A stretch of 64,000 nucleotides of DNA from Halovenus aranensis (GTDB taxonomy: Archaea > Halobacteriota > Halobacteria > Halobacteriales > Haloarculaceae), in contig NZ_FNFC01000010.1 in the NCBI RefSeq assembly GCF_900100385.1, forward strand, positions 1 to 64,000. Direction: 5' to 3'. Position 1 is the stretch's first letter, and the number at the start of each line of letters is the position of its first letter. The translations under genes and the position numbers were made by a program. This document shows, one piece after another, positions 53,195 to 61,899 of this stretch. The notes under the pieces were generated by a model that saw only the letters and a list, made by a program, of their open reading frames with translations, had not been told where the DNA came from and did not search any database.

Positions 53195-54895
53195 TCAGGC
53201 GACGCTGAGTGTCTCCTGGTAGGAGCCGTACTGGTCCTCGAAGACGCCCATAATCTCGCCCATCGTCGCGTAGGCTTTCACCGCGTCGATAATCGGCGGG
53301 ACGACGTTGTCGCCGTTACGGATAGCGTCGTCGAGTTCGTCGAGCGTCGCCTCGACTACCTCCTCGTCGCGTTCGTCTTTGACCTGTGCGAGGCGGTCTT
53401 TCTGGCGGCGCTCGGTCTCCTTGTCGACCTGAAGCAGTTCCGGTTCGGTGTCCTCCTCGATTTCGTATTTGTTGACGCCGACGACGGTCTCCTCGCCGCG
53501 TTCGACACGCTCTTGATACTCGTAGGCCGACTCCTGAATCTCGCGCTGGAAGTAGCCGTCCTGAATGCCGCGCAAGACGCCGTCTTTCATCGAGCCGTCG
53601 CCCATCTCTTTGATTTCCTCGATGTATTCCATCGCCTCCTCCTCGACCTCGTTGGTGAGGGACTCGACGGCAAACGAGCCACCGAGTGGGTCCACGATAT
53701 CGGCCGCACCGGACTCCTCGGCGATAATCTGCTGGGTCCGCAGCGCCACCCGAACGGCCTCCTCACTTGGCAGGGCCAGCGCCTCGTCGTAGCTGTTGGT
53801 GTGAAGGCTCTGTGTGCCACCCAGCACTGCGGCCAGTGCCTGGATTGTCACGCGGGAGATGTTGTTCAGCGGCTGTTGTGCGGTCAAAGACTGGCCGGCC
53901 GTCTGGGTGTGGAACTTGAGCTTGCGGGCGGCCTCGGTTTCTGCGTCGTACCACTCTTCGGTGACCCGACCCCAGATGCGCCGCGCCGCGCGGAACTTCG
54001 CGATTTCCTCGAAAAAGGAGTTATGGGAGTTGAAGAAAAACGAAAGCGTCGGCCCGAACTCGTCGATATCCATCCCGCGGTCGAGGCAGTCCTCGACGTA
54101 GGCCATCCCATCAGCAAGGGTAAAGGCGAGCTCCTCGACGGCCGTCGAGCCGGCCTCGCGGATGTGATACCCCGAGATGGAGACGGGCTTGAACTTTGGC
54201 GTGTTCTCGGCGGAGAACTCGATGATGTCCGTGACGACACGCAGCGACGGCTCCGGGGGAACGACCCACTCTTTCTGTGCGATGAACTCTTTGAGCATGT
54301 CGTTTTGAAGCGTGCCCCGAATCTCCTCGCGTGGAACGTCCTGCTGGTCGGCCAGCGCGATGTACATGGCGTAGATGACCGCTGCGCTGGGATTGATGGT
54401 AAACGACGTCGAGACCTCTCCGAGGTCGATGCCGTCGAACAGAATCTCCATGTCCCGCAGCGTGTCGACCGCCACACCCTCCTTGCCGACCTCGCCCCGA
54501 CTCATCTTGTGGTCGGAGTCGATACCCATCAGCGTGGGCATGTCAAACGCCGTCGAGAGGCCGGTCTGGCCCTCGTCGATGAGATAATGGAACCGCTCGT
54601 TTGTCTCCTCGGCGGTCCCGAAGCCGGCGAACTGGCGCATCGTCCAGGTCCGGCCGCGGTGCATCGTCGGGTAGACGCCGCGCGTGTACGGCGGCTCGCC
54701 CGGGAAGCCGATATCCTCCTCGAAGTCCATGTCCTCGACGTCGTCGGGCGTATACAGTCGGTCGACCTCCAGGTTCGATACTGTGGCAAAGCGGTCCTGT
54801 CGTTCCCCGTAGGCGTCGAGCACCGGGTCGCGCCGCTCTGTCTCCCACTCGGCGGCCGACTCGCGGATTTTGTCGAGTTCGTCCTCGTCGAACAT
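53195..54895 (-). CDS. Methylmalonyl-CoA mutase, large (catalytic) subunit
   Basis: A 566-residue mutase catalytic domain, lacking the B12-binding domain, as expected for archaea that encode it as a separate small subunit. Family signatures include TRGVYPTMHRGRTWTMRQFAGFGTAEETN, the SDHKMSRGEVGKEGVAVDT block and HTNSYDEALALPSEEAV. It interconverts methylmalonyl-CoA and succinyl-CoA. The ATG at 54895 is supported by a TATA box 30 nt upstream; the frame runs further but only over the promoter. The small subunit is not in this window. Confidence 0.94.
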   Translation of the reverse strand: MFDEDELDKIRESAAEWETERRDPVLDAYGERQDRFATVSNLEVDRLYTPDDVEDMDFEEDIGFPGEPPYTRGVYPTMHRGRTWTMRQFAGFGTAEETNERFHYLIDEGQTGLSTAFDMPTLMGIDSDHKMSRGEVGKEGVAVDTLRDMEILFDGIDLGEVSTSFTINPSAAVIYAMYIALADQQDVPREEIRGTLQNDMLKEFIAQKEWVVPPEPSLRVVTDIIEFSAENTPKFKPVSISGYHIREAGSTAVEELAFTLADGMAYVEDCLDRGMDIDEFGPTLSFFFNSHNSFFEEIAKFRAARRIWGRVTEEWYDAETEAARKLKFHTQTAGQSLTAQQPLNNISRVTIQALAAVLGGTQSLHTNSYDEALALPSEEAVRVALRTQQIIAEESGAADIVDPLGGSFAVESLTNEVEEEAMEYIEEIKEMGDGSMKDGVLRGIQDGYFQREIQESAYEYQERVERGEETVVGVNKYEIEEDTEPELLQVDKETERRQKDRLAQVKDERDEEVVEATLDELDDAIRNGDNVVPPIIDAVKAYATMGEIMGVFEDQYGSYQETLSVA

Positions 54896-54920
54896 GTCAC
54901 CCAGTACGTGGGGCTCCCGC

Positions 54921-54929
54921 AATAAAATT
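54921..54929 (-). promoter_or_regulatory. TATA box of the methylmalonyl-CoA mutase gene
   Basis: Minus-strand AATTTTATT centred 30 nt before the ATG at 54895. Confidence 0.55.
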
Positions 54930-55063
54930 CCGGATAGAACAGTAGTATCCGACCAACTGCCGGGTCTCACGGTACAGCGGCCGCTGTCGACAGGACAACT
55001 GCCAGCAGACGAGGGGGTCGTCGTCGTTTACAGGCGGCCTAGGCGAATGCCTCGGGGTCGTAG

Positions 55064-55106
55064 GGAAGACGCAGTCTTCCGTGATGACGAGAGACGAAGT
55101 CTCTCG
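55064..55106. repeat. Tandem stem-loops with GAC/GTC stems
   Basis: Two perfect hairpins sit eight bases apart: GGAAGAC-gca-GTCTTCC (55064-55080) and CGAGAGAC-gaa-GTCTCTCG (55088-55106). Both stems end in GAC/GTC and both loops are 3 nt. They lie 3' of the CBS-ParB gene. This could be a repeated palindromic element family or a tandem terminator; no T run follows on either strand. Confidence 0.5.
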
Positions 55107-55128
55107 AACCACTTGACACCGAGGCGAT

Positions 55129-55923
55129 TCACTGCTCTTGGAGGCGCTGTGTCGTTTCGATGAGGGGGTGATGCGCGTAGTCGACAGCCTCGATATCGGC
55201 GATTGCGTCGAGATTCTCCTTTTCGGCGGTCTTTGCCATGCCGATGTCGACGGCCTCGTCGATGACGATAACGTAGGCGTCCATCGTCTCGATACCGAGG
55301 TCGCTGGCGGCCTTGACGCGGTGGTGGCCGTCCGCGAGCAGACAGTCCGCTGGCGTCTCGACGACGACCAGCGGCTCGGCCAGACCGCGTTCGAGTTCGT
55401 ATTTGCGGCCTTCGAGTTCGTCGGCGTACACCTTCCCCTGTGTGGGAGTCAACGCACGCAGGTCAATCTCGCGGCGCTCCTCACGGGCGGCGACGCCGTG
55501 GATGTTCTCCAGTGTCCGCATGAGTTTGTCGACTTTCCCAGGCGTGGCTCGCTCTATCTGACTGCGTATCACGTCGGCGTTCGAGATGATTCCCACGAGA
55601 TTGCCGGCGTCGTCGACCACGGGGAGGCGCTGGATGCCCGACCGGAGAATGACCCGGGCGGCGTCGTCGAGTTTCATCTCCGGGTGAGCGACCAGCAGGT
55701 CACGGGTCATAATCTTGAATATCGGCTCGCCGTCGTCGTGTAACAGGAGGTCGCGGGCGGCGACGAACCCCTCGACGTGGCGGCCGTCACAGACTGGGAA
55801 GCCGCTGTGTCCGTCACTCTCGGCGATGCGCCGGGCAACCTCGCCGACGGTCGCGTCCGGCGACACTGTCGCCACCTCTCGCGTCATGTAATCCTCGACG
55901 CTGGGCTTTCGGTCCGCTGTCAT
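55129..55923 (-). CDS. CBS-pair protein with ParB/SerK-like domain
   Basis: A 264-residue protein. Two CBS motifs (10-65 and 68-122; the LPVVDDAGNLVGIISNADVI strand-helix is clear) precede a ParB/sulfiredoxin-like domain (about 145-260) with DGHHR at 198-202. This DGHHR pattern is shared by ParB N-domains and by the archaeal ADP-dependent free-serine kinase SerK. A CBS pair usually binds adenine nucleotides, which would suit regulation of a serine kinase by energy state. A ParB-type DNA role is the alternative. I chose the ATG at 55923 over a GTG three codons upstream. Confidence 0.85.
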   Translation of the reverse strand: MTADRKPSVEDYMTREVATVSPDATVGEVARRIAESDGHSGFPVCDGRHVEGFVAARDLLLHDDGEPIFKIMTRDLLVAHPEMKLDDAARVILRSGIQRLPVVDDAGNLVGIISNADVIRSQIERATPGKVDKLMRTLENIHGVAAREERREIDLRALTPTQGKVYADELEGRKYELERGLAEPLVVVETPADCLLADGHHRVKAASDLGIETMDAYVIVIDEAVDIGMAKTAEKENLDAIADIEAVDYAHHPLIETTQRLQEQ

Positions 55924-55968
55924 TATACGCACCGACGGGGACGAAGGGCAAAAGCCTCTCGTCTGCCG

Positions 55969-57474
55969 CTATCTGTCCTCGTCCCGGGTGAACGCACCCG
56001 ACCCGATGGCTCGGTCGTCGTCTTGGACGAGATACCGGTCGCCCTCGAAGTGGTCGTCGACGGGCTGAGTCCGAAGCGTTGTCGTCGCCGCGATGGCATC
56101 GAGGAACCGTTCTTCGACGATGTCTTCGACAATCTCGACGAGCGAGGACTCCTGTTCCTCGACAGCGTCGAGGATGCCAAGCGAAATCTGTGCGCCCGCC
56201 ATGTCGACGTGGCCGCCCGCGCTCCCTATCGGGTCGAACGCCTCGCGCATCGTCTCGCCGATGTCGACTTCGACGCCGTGTGAGCGGGCGGATGCGTAAA
56301 TCGTCCCATCCTTGACGCCGTAGACGAGCGTCGCGGTGATAGATTCGAGCTGGAGCAGGCGGTCGGCCGCCTGCGCGAGCGCGTCTCGCTCGGCGAGGTC
56401 GCCGACACAGCTCATCAACACCTTCCCCTCGACACGGCGGCTTTGGATGGCGCTTGCGATAATGTCGAGTGTCTTCGAGGTCATCGACGGCGACTCGACA
56501 CGTTCGAGGACACCAAGGTCCGCTGCCGGCAGAACCGTCGCCGCCGCCTCGAAATCAGCTGGCGATACCTCACGGTTGAACCCCTTCGTGTCGACGTGGA
56601 TGCCAAACAGCAACGCGGTGGCGACGGTCGTATCCAACTCGGTGCCGAACAGGTCGAAATAGTCAACGAGCAGTGTGCTCGTCGCGCCGACGCCGCTGCG
56701 CAGGTCGACAAAGCGGGCGTCGACGGGCGCTCGCGGCGGGTGGTGGTCGATGACGATGTCGATATCGCTGTCGTCTGGAAGCTGGTTGTTGACACTGGGT
56801 CGAGCGTGGTCGACCAGCGCGATGCCGTCGAAGGCCGCGACGCCCTCTCCCGGGTCGAGCTGTCGCAGGTCCAAATCGAGGACGTTGACGAAGGCACGGT
56901 TTTCCTGATGGGTTATCTCGCCGTGATAACACACCTGCGGGTCACAGCCCGCCGAGGCGGCGAGCCTGGCGAGCGCGGTGCCACTGGCGATGGCATCCGG
57001 GTCGGGGTTGTCGTGTGCCACCACCGCGAGACGGTCGATGCTACGCAAGACGCGCTTGAGCTGTTGGAGTTGCTGTCCCGTCCCGCCGACACGGTCGAGG
57101 ACGTGAGACGCCGCCTGTCGGTAGGGGTTTGCTACCCGGTCGGCGACCGTACGGAGCTCGTCCTCGGCCGTGGGGGCGTCTCGGGCGACGTAGGCCAGCA
57201 GATACGTGTCGGGAAACGCTGTCCGGGCCGCACGCGCCGTCTCGACGGCCTGAGTCTGTCTCTCTTCGACCACGACGACCATCTCGGCCGTCAGGTCGGC
57301 GAGTGCCTCGGCGTCGGCTGGGTCACACGCCTCGACGACGGTTCCTTCGTTGCGAAGGGTCGTCGCCAGACTCTCTTCATCGGTGACGACACGAACCGAG
57401 CCGGACTGGTCCCGGAGCGCTCCGACCACTCGCTGCACGAGGGTCCCGCTGCCCAGGACCAGTCGGTCTATCAT
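55969..57474 (-). CDS. TrkA-N/DHH-DHHA1 phosphoesterase
   Basis: A 501-residue fusion. An N-terminal Rossmann domain resembling TrkA-N (LVLGSGTLVQRVV, then VVVVEE) occupies about 1-130, followed by a DHH domain (AHDNPDPDAIASG, DHARP, DHHPP) and a C-terminal DHHA1 part with GSAGGHVDMAG. DHH-DHHA1 proteins of this type act on cyclic dinucleotides, nanoRNA or polyphosphate; the exact substrate is unknown. A nucleotide-sensing NAD or AMP-binding role for the N domain is likely. A TATA-like CTTTTAGAG lies near 57506 on the minus strand. Confidence 0.9.
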   Translation of the reverse strand: MIDRLVLGSGTLVQRVVGALRDQSGSVRVVTDEESLATTLRNEGTVVEACDPADAEALADLTAEMVVVVEERQTQAVETARAARTAFPDTYLLAYVARDAPTAEDELRTVADRVANPYRQAASHVLDRVGGTGQQLQQLKRVLRSIDRLAVVAHDNPDPDAIASGTALARLAASAGCDPQVCYHGEITHQENRAFVNVLDLDLRQLDPGEGVAAFDGIALVDHARPSVNNQLPDDSDIDIVIDHHPPRAPVDARFVDLRSGVGATSTLLVDYFDLFGTELDTTVATALLFGIHVDTKGFNREVSPADFEAAATVLPAADLGVLERVESPSMTSKTLDIIASAIQSRRVEGKVLMSCVGDLAERDALAQAADRLLQLESITATLVYGVKDGTIYASARSHGVEVDIGETMREAFDPIGSAGGHVDMAGAQISLGILDAVEEQESSLVEIVEDIVEERFLDAIAATTTLRTQPVDDHFEGDRYLVQDDDRAIGSGAFTRDEDR

Positions 57475-57653
57475 ATCTGCTACTCTGTGACACTCCCTCT
57501 AAAAGCTCGTGTTTCCGTCACACCCGTCCATCGTAATCGTGACCAGCCCGCCGAGACCGAGCGTAGCGAGCGGTCACACTTCTCCGGACGTGCCGGCGTG
57601 GTGTGGCATCGGGTCGAGAAACGGAGGGCGTCGATGGCGACCGACTCGGGCGG

Positions 57654-58082
57654 TTACTTCAGCCGTTCCTGGAGGAACGATGGATGGGCCGCACTGACAC
57701 CCTCGAGTTTCATGATGTCTTCGTTGATTATCTCGCCGAGCGCGTCGCCGTCGGGAGCACGGATTTCGGCCATCAGCGTGTGGTCGCCACTGGAGGTATA
57801 CAGCGCCTCGATGGAGTCGAACCCCTTGAGTTCGCGGGTCACGTCGACGTAGCGTTCACTCTCGACGTCGACACCGACGAGTGCGATGGACTGACTGGAG
57901 AGTTTCTTCGGGTCGACATCGGCGGAGTAGCCCACGATGACTCCCTCCTCTTCGAGCTTCTGGATGTACTTGCGGACGGTGGGCTTCGAGACGTCGGCCC
58001 GTTCGGCTATCTCGGCGTACGACGCCTGCGCGTCCTCTTCGAGCACGGACAAGATTCGCTGTTCGGTCGCCTCGACGCTCAT
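57654..58082 (-). CDS. Lrp/AsnC-family transcription regulator
   Basis: A 142-residue regulator. The N-terminal HTH is at about 20-45 (SYAEIAERADVSKPTVRKYIQKL) and the C-terminal RAM domain (LVGVDVESERYVDVTREL; ALYTSSGDHTLMAEIRAPD) binds amino acids or other effectors. It lies directly downstream of korAB with its own promoter. A shared motif in both promoters suggests autoregulation and control of korAB; this is inference. Related haloarchaeal proteins LrpA1/A2 respond to nitrogen and amino-acid supply. Confidence 0.9.
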   Translation of the reverse strand: MSVEATEQRILSVLEEDAQASYAEIAERADVSKPTVRKYIQKLEEEGVIVGYSADVDPKKLSSQSIALVGVDVESERYVDVTRELKGFDSIEALYTSSGDHTLMAEIRAPDGDALGEIINEDIMKLEGVSAAHPSFLQERLK

Positions 58083-58093
58083 ATGGCTCCATC

Positions 58094-58115
58094 TTTACAC
58101 TATACAAAAAAATAT
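58094..58115 (-). promoter_or_regulatory. lrp promoter with putative self-operator
   Basis: The stretch contains a TATA-like A/T run at about 58106-58115 (28 nt before the ATG) and the element ACACTATACAA at 58097-58107, part of a near-symmetric TTT...AAA. The same core, ACACTATAACAA, occurs in the korA promoter. Here it lies between TATA and the start, the position for autorepression. Confidence 0.5.
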
Positions 58116-58186
58116 CTTCCGAAGTGGAAAAGTACGTTGAACGCGGGCGAGAGCGCCACGAGCGACCGTCAGACCGGCAATTTCGG

Positions 58187-59119
58187 CTACTTGTGGCGGT
58201 CGATGAGGTGGTCAGCGACGCGTTCGAACTCGGGGTCGTCCTCGAAGTACCGCTCGGCGAGGTGGTCCTCTGGCATCTCGCCGGTCGAGCGCTTCTCCTG
58301 GCCGTAGGAGGGGCGCTGTTCGTCGCGGTAGAACCGACCCGTCAGCACCTCGCCCTCGTGTAGCTTCGTCTCGGCTTCGTACATCATGTCGGCGGCCTCG
58401 CGTCGGTCGGTGCGGTCGAAGTCGTACTCGTCCTGTACGTCCGTGTACGGGACGTACTCCTTTGCGTCCTTGTTCCAGGTGGGACACTGGGTGAGGAAAT
58501 CGACGTGGGCGAAGCCATCGTGTTCGACTGCCTCGGCGATAATCTCCTGGGCCTGGCGCGGGTTCGTCGCCGCCGTCCGAGCGATGTACGACGCGCCGGA
58601 GGCCAGCGAGAGCGTCAGTGGCCGAACCGGGTCCTTCGCACTGCCCGAGGGCTGTGTCTTCGATTTGTGCCCCTTCGGGCTCGTCGGCGAGGTCTGGCCC
58701 TTCGTCAACCCGAAGATTTCGTTGTTGAACACGATGTAGGTCATGTCGTGGTTCTCGCGGGCTGTGTGCATGAAGTGGTTGCCGCCGATGCCGTAGCCGT
58801 CGCCGTCACCGCCGGCCGCGATGACTTCGAGACCGGGGTTGGCGAGCTTGCTGGCGCGGGCGACCGGCAGCGCGCGGCCGTGAATGGAGTGATAGCCGTA
58901 ACTCTCGAAGTAACTGGAGAGCTTGCCCGAGCAGCCGATGCCCGTCACGAGCATCACTTCTTCGGGCGAGCGGCCGAGTTCGGGCATCGCGCCCTTGAGC
59001 GCCTTCAGGACCGCGAAGTCGCCACAGCCCGGACACCACGTGGGCTGGGGTTCGACGCCGGGGGTGAAATCTTCCTTGTCCGATTCGTGCTCCTCGTGGA
59101 TTGCGGAGAATGCTGTCAT
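58187..59119 (-). CDS. korB: 2-oxoacid:ferredoxin oxidoreductase, beta subunit
   Basis: A 310-residue TPP- and Fe-S-binding subunit. CPGCGD at 29-34 and Cys63 (IGCSGK) with a later QCPTW give the cluster ligands. GDGDGYGIGGNH (104-115) is the thiamine-diphosphate site. It oxidises a 2-oxoacid, probably 2-oxoglutarate by analogy with other Halobacteria, with CoA and ferredoxin; pyruvate is possible. It lies 27 nt after korA on the same strand. Confidence 0.92.
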   Translation of the reverse strand: MTAFSAIHEEHESDKEDFTPGVEPQPTWCPGCGDFAVLKALKGAMPELGRSPEEVMLVTGIGCSGKLSSYFESYGYHSIHGRALPVARASKLANPGLEVIAAGGDGDGYGIGGNHFMHTARENHDMTYIVFNNEIFGLTKGQTSPTSPKGHKSKTQPSGSAKDPVRPLTLSLASGASYIARTAATNPRQAQEIIAEAVEHDGFAHVDFLTQCPTWNKDAKEYVPYTDVQDEYDFDRTDRREAADMMYEAETKLHEGEVLTGRFYRDEQRPSYGQEKRSTGEMPEDHLAERYFEDDPEFERVADHLIDRHK

Positions 59120-59146
59120 CGTGTGTCACCTCGTGTGTCAGCCACG

Positions 59147-61042
59147 TCAGTCACCTGCCGTGGGGACGAGCCGCATGTTGCCACCGGGGAGGTCGGTCTC
59201 CTCGATGCTCGCTTCGAAGCCCTCGACGACTTCGCTGGGCTCGAACGGTTCGCCGTCGTACTTGAGCAGGCTCGTCAGCTTCGGCCCGAACCGGCCAAGC
59301 TCCTTCTGGGTGAGACCGCGGAACTGTGCGGTCGCGTTCATCTCGACGACGAGGCACTCCTCGACGCTTTCGAGGAACGCAGTCACCTCCTCTTCGGGAT
59401 ACGGCATCAGGTCGCTGACGCCCAGGGCCTTGACCGAGCTGCCGCGGTCGTTGAGCCGGTCGACCGCCTCGAAGACGGTGTCCTGCTGGCTTCCCCAGAC
59501 GAGAACGCCGTAGTCGGCGTCGGCGGGGCCGTGGTAGGTCTGGTTCGACTCCTCGCCTTCGTCGAGGTCCTCGCGGATGGCCGACAGTTTCCCCAGCCGA
59601 CGGTCCATCTGTTTGGTCCGGATGTCGGGGTCCTCGTTGATGTGGCCGACCTCTTGGGACTCGTTGCCTGTCGCGAGGAAGCGTCCGCCCTCCTGACCGG
59701 GGACCGACCGCGGATTGACGACGTCGTCGCCCTCGTAGTCGAAGCGTTTGAACTTGCCGGCGGCGTCGTGGGCCGCTTCGGCCAGTTCGTCCTCGGTGAG
59801 CACCGCACCCGGGTCGGGGTCGGGTTCGCGGTCGAAGAACTCTGCCGGAACGTTGCGCATCTCCCCGCCGAGTTTCTGGTCGTACAGGACGATAGCGGGC
59901 AGGTGGTAGTCGTACGCGTACTTGAAGGCCTGCCGCGTCTGCTCGTATGCTTCCTGAACGTTGCCCGGCGCGAACACGACCCGACAGGAGTCGCCCTGAC
60001 TGGTGTAGAGAACGTGTTCGAGGTCGGCCTGTTCCGACTTGGTCGGCATTCCGGTCGATGGGCCGGCCCGCATCGCCTCGACCAAGACGACAGGCGTCTC
60101 GGTCATCTCCGCCAGACCCAGGGGCTCTGACATGAGCGCGAATCCGCCGCCAGAGGAGCCGGACATTGCCTTGACGCCGGTGTGTGAGGCACCGATTGCC
60201 AGCGACGCGGCGGCGATTTCGTCCTCGACCTGCTCGGCGATACCGCCAAAGCGAGGCAGATTCTGGGACATGATAGTGAACACGTCGGTCCAGGGCGTCA
60301 TCGGATACCCCGAAATGAACCGACAGCCAGCGTCCAGTGCGCCGTAAGCGATGGCGTCGCTCCCTGTGACCATCGCCTGCTCGCCGTCGTGGTCGCCTTC
60401 GGGAACCTCGAGGTCGTGGGTGTGGTCGAGTTCCTGGGCGTGGTCGTAGGCTGCGTTCAGCGTCTCGATGTTGGCCTCGGCGATGTCGCCGCCCATCACT
60501 TCCTGCATCAGTTCTTCGAAGTAGGTCGTGTCGATACCCAGCAGCGCTGCGCTGACGCCGACACCGGCGGTGTTGCGCATCACTTCCCGGCCGTGTTCGC
60601 GGGCGAGCCCGCGGAGGTCGACCGGGTAGACGTGCCAGTTGTTCTCTTCTGCGCGCTCGTGGAGGTCGATTGCCTCGACAGCCTCCTCGTCGATGAGTCC
60701 GCTGTCGTAGACGATGACGCCGCCCTCGTTGAGGTCGTCGAAATGCTCGTAGAGTGGCTTCAGCTCCTCTTCGCCGTAGTAGGCTTCGTCGTCGGGATTG
60801 CGGGCGAAGCTGTCACCGAGCGAGAGCAGGAAGTCGAATCCGTCGCCGCGCGAGCGAACGTCGTCGGGCCGGGCCCGAACTTCGACGTACGTGTGACCGC
60901 CGCGAATCCGCGAGGGATAGTGCCGGTGTGTAAACACGTCCAGCCCGGCACGCATCAGTGCCTTCGCAAAATTCTGACTCGTCGAGTCGATACCGTCGCC
61001 GGACCCGCCGGCGATACGCCACTTGAGTTCGTGGACAGTCAT
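59147..61042 (-). CDS. korA: 2-oxoacid:ferredoxin oxidoreductase, fused gamma-alpha subunit
   Basis: A 631-residue subunit. The N-terminal gamma domain (about 1-190) shows RIAGGSGDGIDSTSQNF and HYPSRIRGGHTYVEVR; the alpha part from about 220 starts with GSDAIAYGALDAGCRFISGYPMTPW. Together with KorB it makes the two-subunit enzyme typical of haloarchaea, which use ferredoxin instead of an NAD-linked dehydrogenase complex. I chose the ATG at 61042 (MTVHELKW), since the upstream extension has no domain. It is first in korAB. Confidence 0.94.
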   Translation of the reverse strand: MTVHELKWRIAGGSGDGIDSTSQNFAKALMRAGLDVFTHRHYPSRIRGGHTYVEVRARPDDVRSRGDGFDFLLSLGDSFARNPDDEAYYGEEELKPLYEHFDDLNEGGVIVYDSGLIDEEAVEAIDLHERAEENNWHVYPVDLRGLAREHGREVMRNTAGVGVSAALLGIDTTYFEELMQEVMGGDIAEANIETLNAAYDHAQELDHTHDLEVPEGDHDGEQAMVTGSDAIAYGALDAGCRFISGYPMTPWTDVFTIMSQNLPRFGGIAEQVEDEIAAASLAIGASHTGVKAMSGSSGGGFALMSEPLGLAEMTETPVVLVEAMRAGPSTGMPTKSEQADLEHVLYTSQGDSCRVVFAPGNVQEAYEQTRQAFKYAYDYHLPAIVLYDQKLGGEMRNVPAEFFDREPDPDPGAVLTEDELAEAAHDAAGKFKRFDYEGDDVVNPRSVPGQEGGRFLATGNESQEVGHINEDPDIRTKQMDRRLGKLSAIREDLDEGEESNQTYHGPADADYGVLVWGSQQDTVFEAVDRLNDRGSSVKALGVSDLMPYPEEEVTAFLESVEECLVVEMNATAQFRGLTQKELGRFGPKLTSLLKYDGEPFEPSEVVEGFEASIEETDLPGGNMRLVPTAGD

Positions 61043-61097
61043 CGGTACCACCTCGGCTCGGGTGTGTCTCCCATAGCTAGGCAAACGACCTTCACCA

Positions 61098-61122
61098 CTA
61101 AATACTTGTCACACTATAACAA
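61098..61122 (-). promoter_or_regulatory. korAB promoter with shared Lrp-type element
   Basis: A TATA-like GTATTTAG (minus strand, 61098-61105) predicts a start near 61074. Just upstream lies TTGT-N9-ACAA (61106-61122), containing ACACTATAACAA, nearly the same as the element in the lrp promoter. Upstream of TATA is the usual place for an activator. Confidence 0.5.
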
Positions 61123-61175
61123 TCCACATGTTTTATCACTAGGAATAGGCACACAACCGACCGACTGGAACCGAT

Positions 61176-61781
61176 TCAGGGCTCGATTTCCTGCATGAGG
61201 CTGACGAGTTCCTGGAGTTCGGGGAACGTGTAGACGGTGACGTTGATATCCTCTTCGAGAGCCTGGACGCGGGAGTCGAACATAAGCGCCATCTCGTCGT
61301 CGCGCTCGCCAACGAGGTCGTTGACCATGCTGGAGCCGGGGCCGTAGGTAAAGGTCGGCGTCGACATGTCGATTGTCGTCTCCAGTACGTTCGCCCAGCC
61401 GTCGATGAAGCCGCTGGTCATGATGTTGCCGATTTCCTGGATTGCCGACCGCTCCATGTCCGAGAATCCATCGTCGGATTCCTCGGCCCCCGCCATGTCG
61501 CCCATCATCCCGTGGGCGAGTTTCTTCGCATCAGGCGCGTTGAACAAAAAGAGAATATGTCCGTAGGGGCGCTCGACCATCTCGATACTGATGCCAATCT
61601 GCTTGTCATCGCCCACGTGGGCGCGGATATCAGGGATATCGATGAAGTTGATTTTCGTGATTTCCATCTCGGTCTCCATCCCCGTCATCTGGCTCAGATG
61701 GTCTGCGACGGTGTTTCCCCCTTCCTTGGCCATCTTGTTAAACAACCCGAGCTTTCGGATGTCTATCATCAACGAACTCAT
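61176..61781 (-). CDS. cheC: CheC-family CheY-phosphate phosphatase
   Basis: A 201-residue chemotaxis protein. CheC has two active-site helices: the second is complete (Ser112-Glu116-Asn119 in SAIQEIGN); the first has Glu20 and Asn23 but Lys where Asp/Ser is usual (KMAKEGGN). This fits CheC proteins that dephosphorylate CheY and bind CheD. I chose the ATG at 61781 (MSSLMID) because a TATA box lies about 36 nt upstream. Haloarchaea usually keep several CheC paralogues in che loci; this one is separate. Confidence 0.88.
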   Translation of the reverse strand: MSSLMIDIRKLGLFNKMAKEGGNTVADHLSQMTGMETEMEITKINFIDIPDIRAHVGDDKQIGISIEMVERPYGHILFLFNAPDAKKLAHGMMGDMAGAEESDDGFSDMERSAIQEIGNIMTSGFIDGWANVLETTIDMSTPTFTYGPGSSMVNDLVGERDDEMALMFDSRVQALEEDINVTVYTFPELQELVSLMQEIEP

Positions 61782-61812
61782 GAGTACGCGTTGCAGGTGT
61801 GTTGAGGCCGCG

Positions 61813-61822
61813 CCTATATAAT
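61813..61822 (-). promoter_or_regulatory. TATA box of cheC
   Basis: Minus-strand ATTATATAGG, a strong archaeal TATA, predicting a start near 61790 and a leader of about 9 nt. Confidence 0.55.
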
Positions 61823-61899
61823 ACGTGTCCCTCACACCCCAGCGACGCCTTGGGACGGAATGAGTGAGTTTTTTGATTGTGGGCTCCGAGTGAGTTGTC

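Noticed and set aside
53177-54925. Long plus-strand open frame over the methylmalonyl-CoA mutase gene
   Set aside because: It lies opposite a clear mutase gene with intact motifs.
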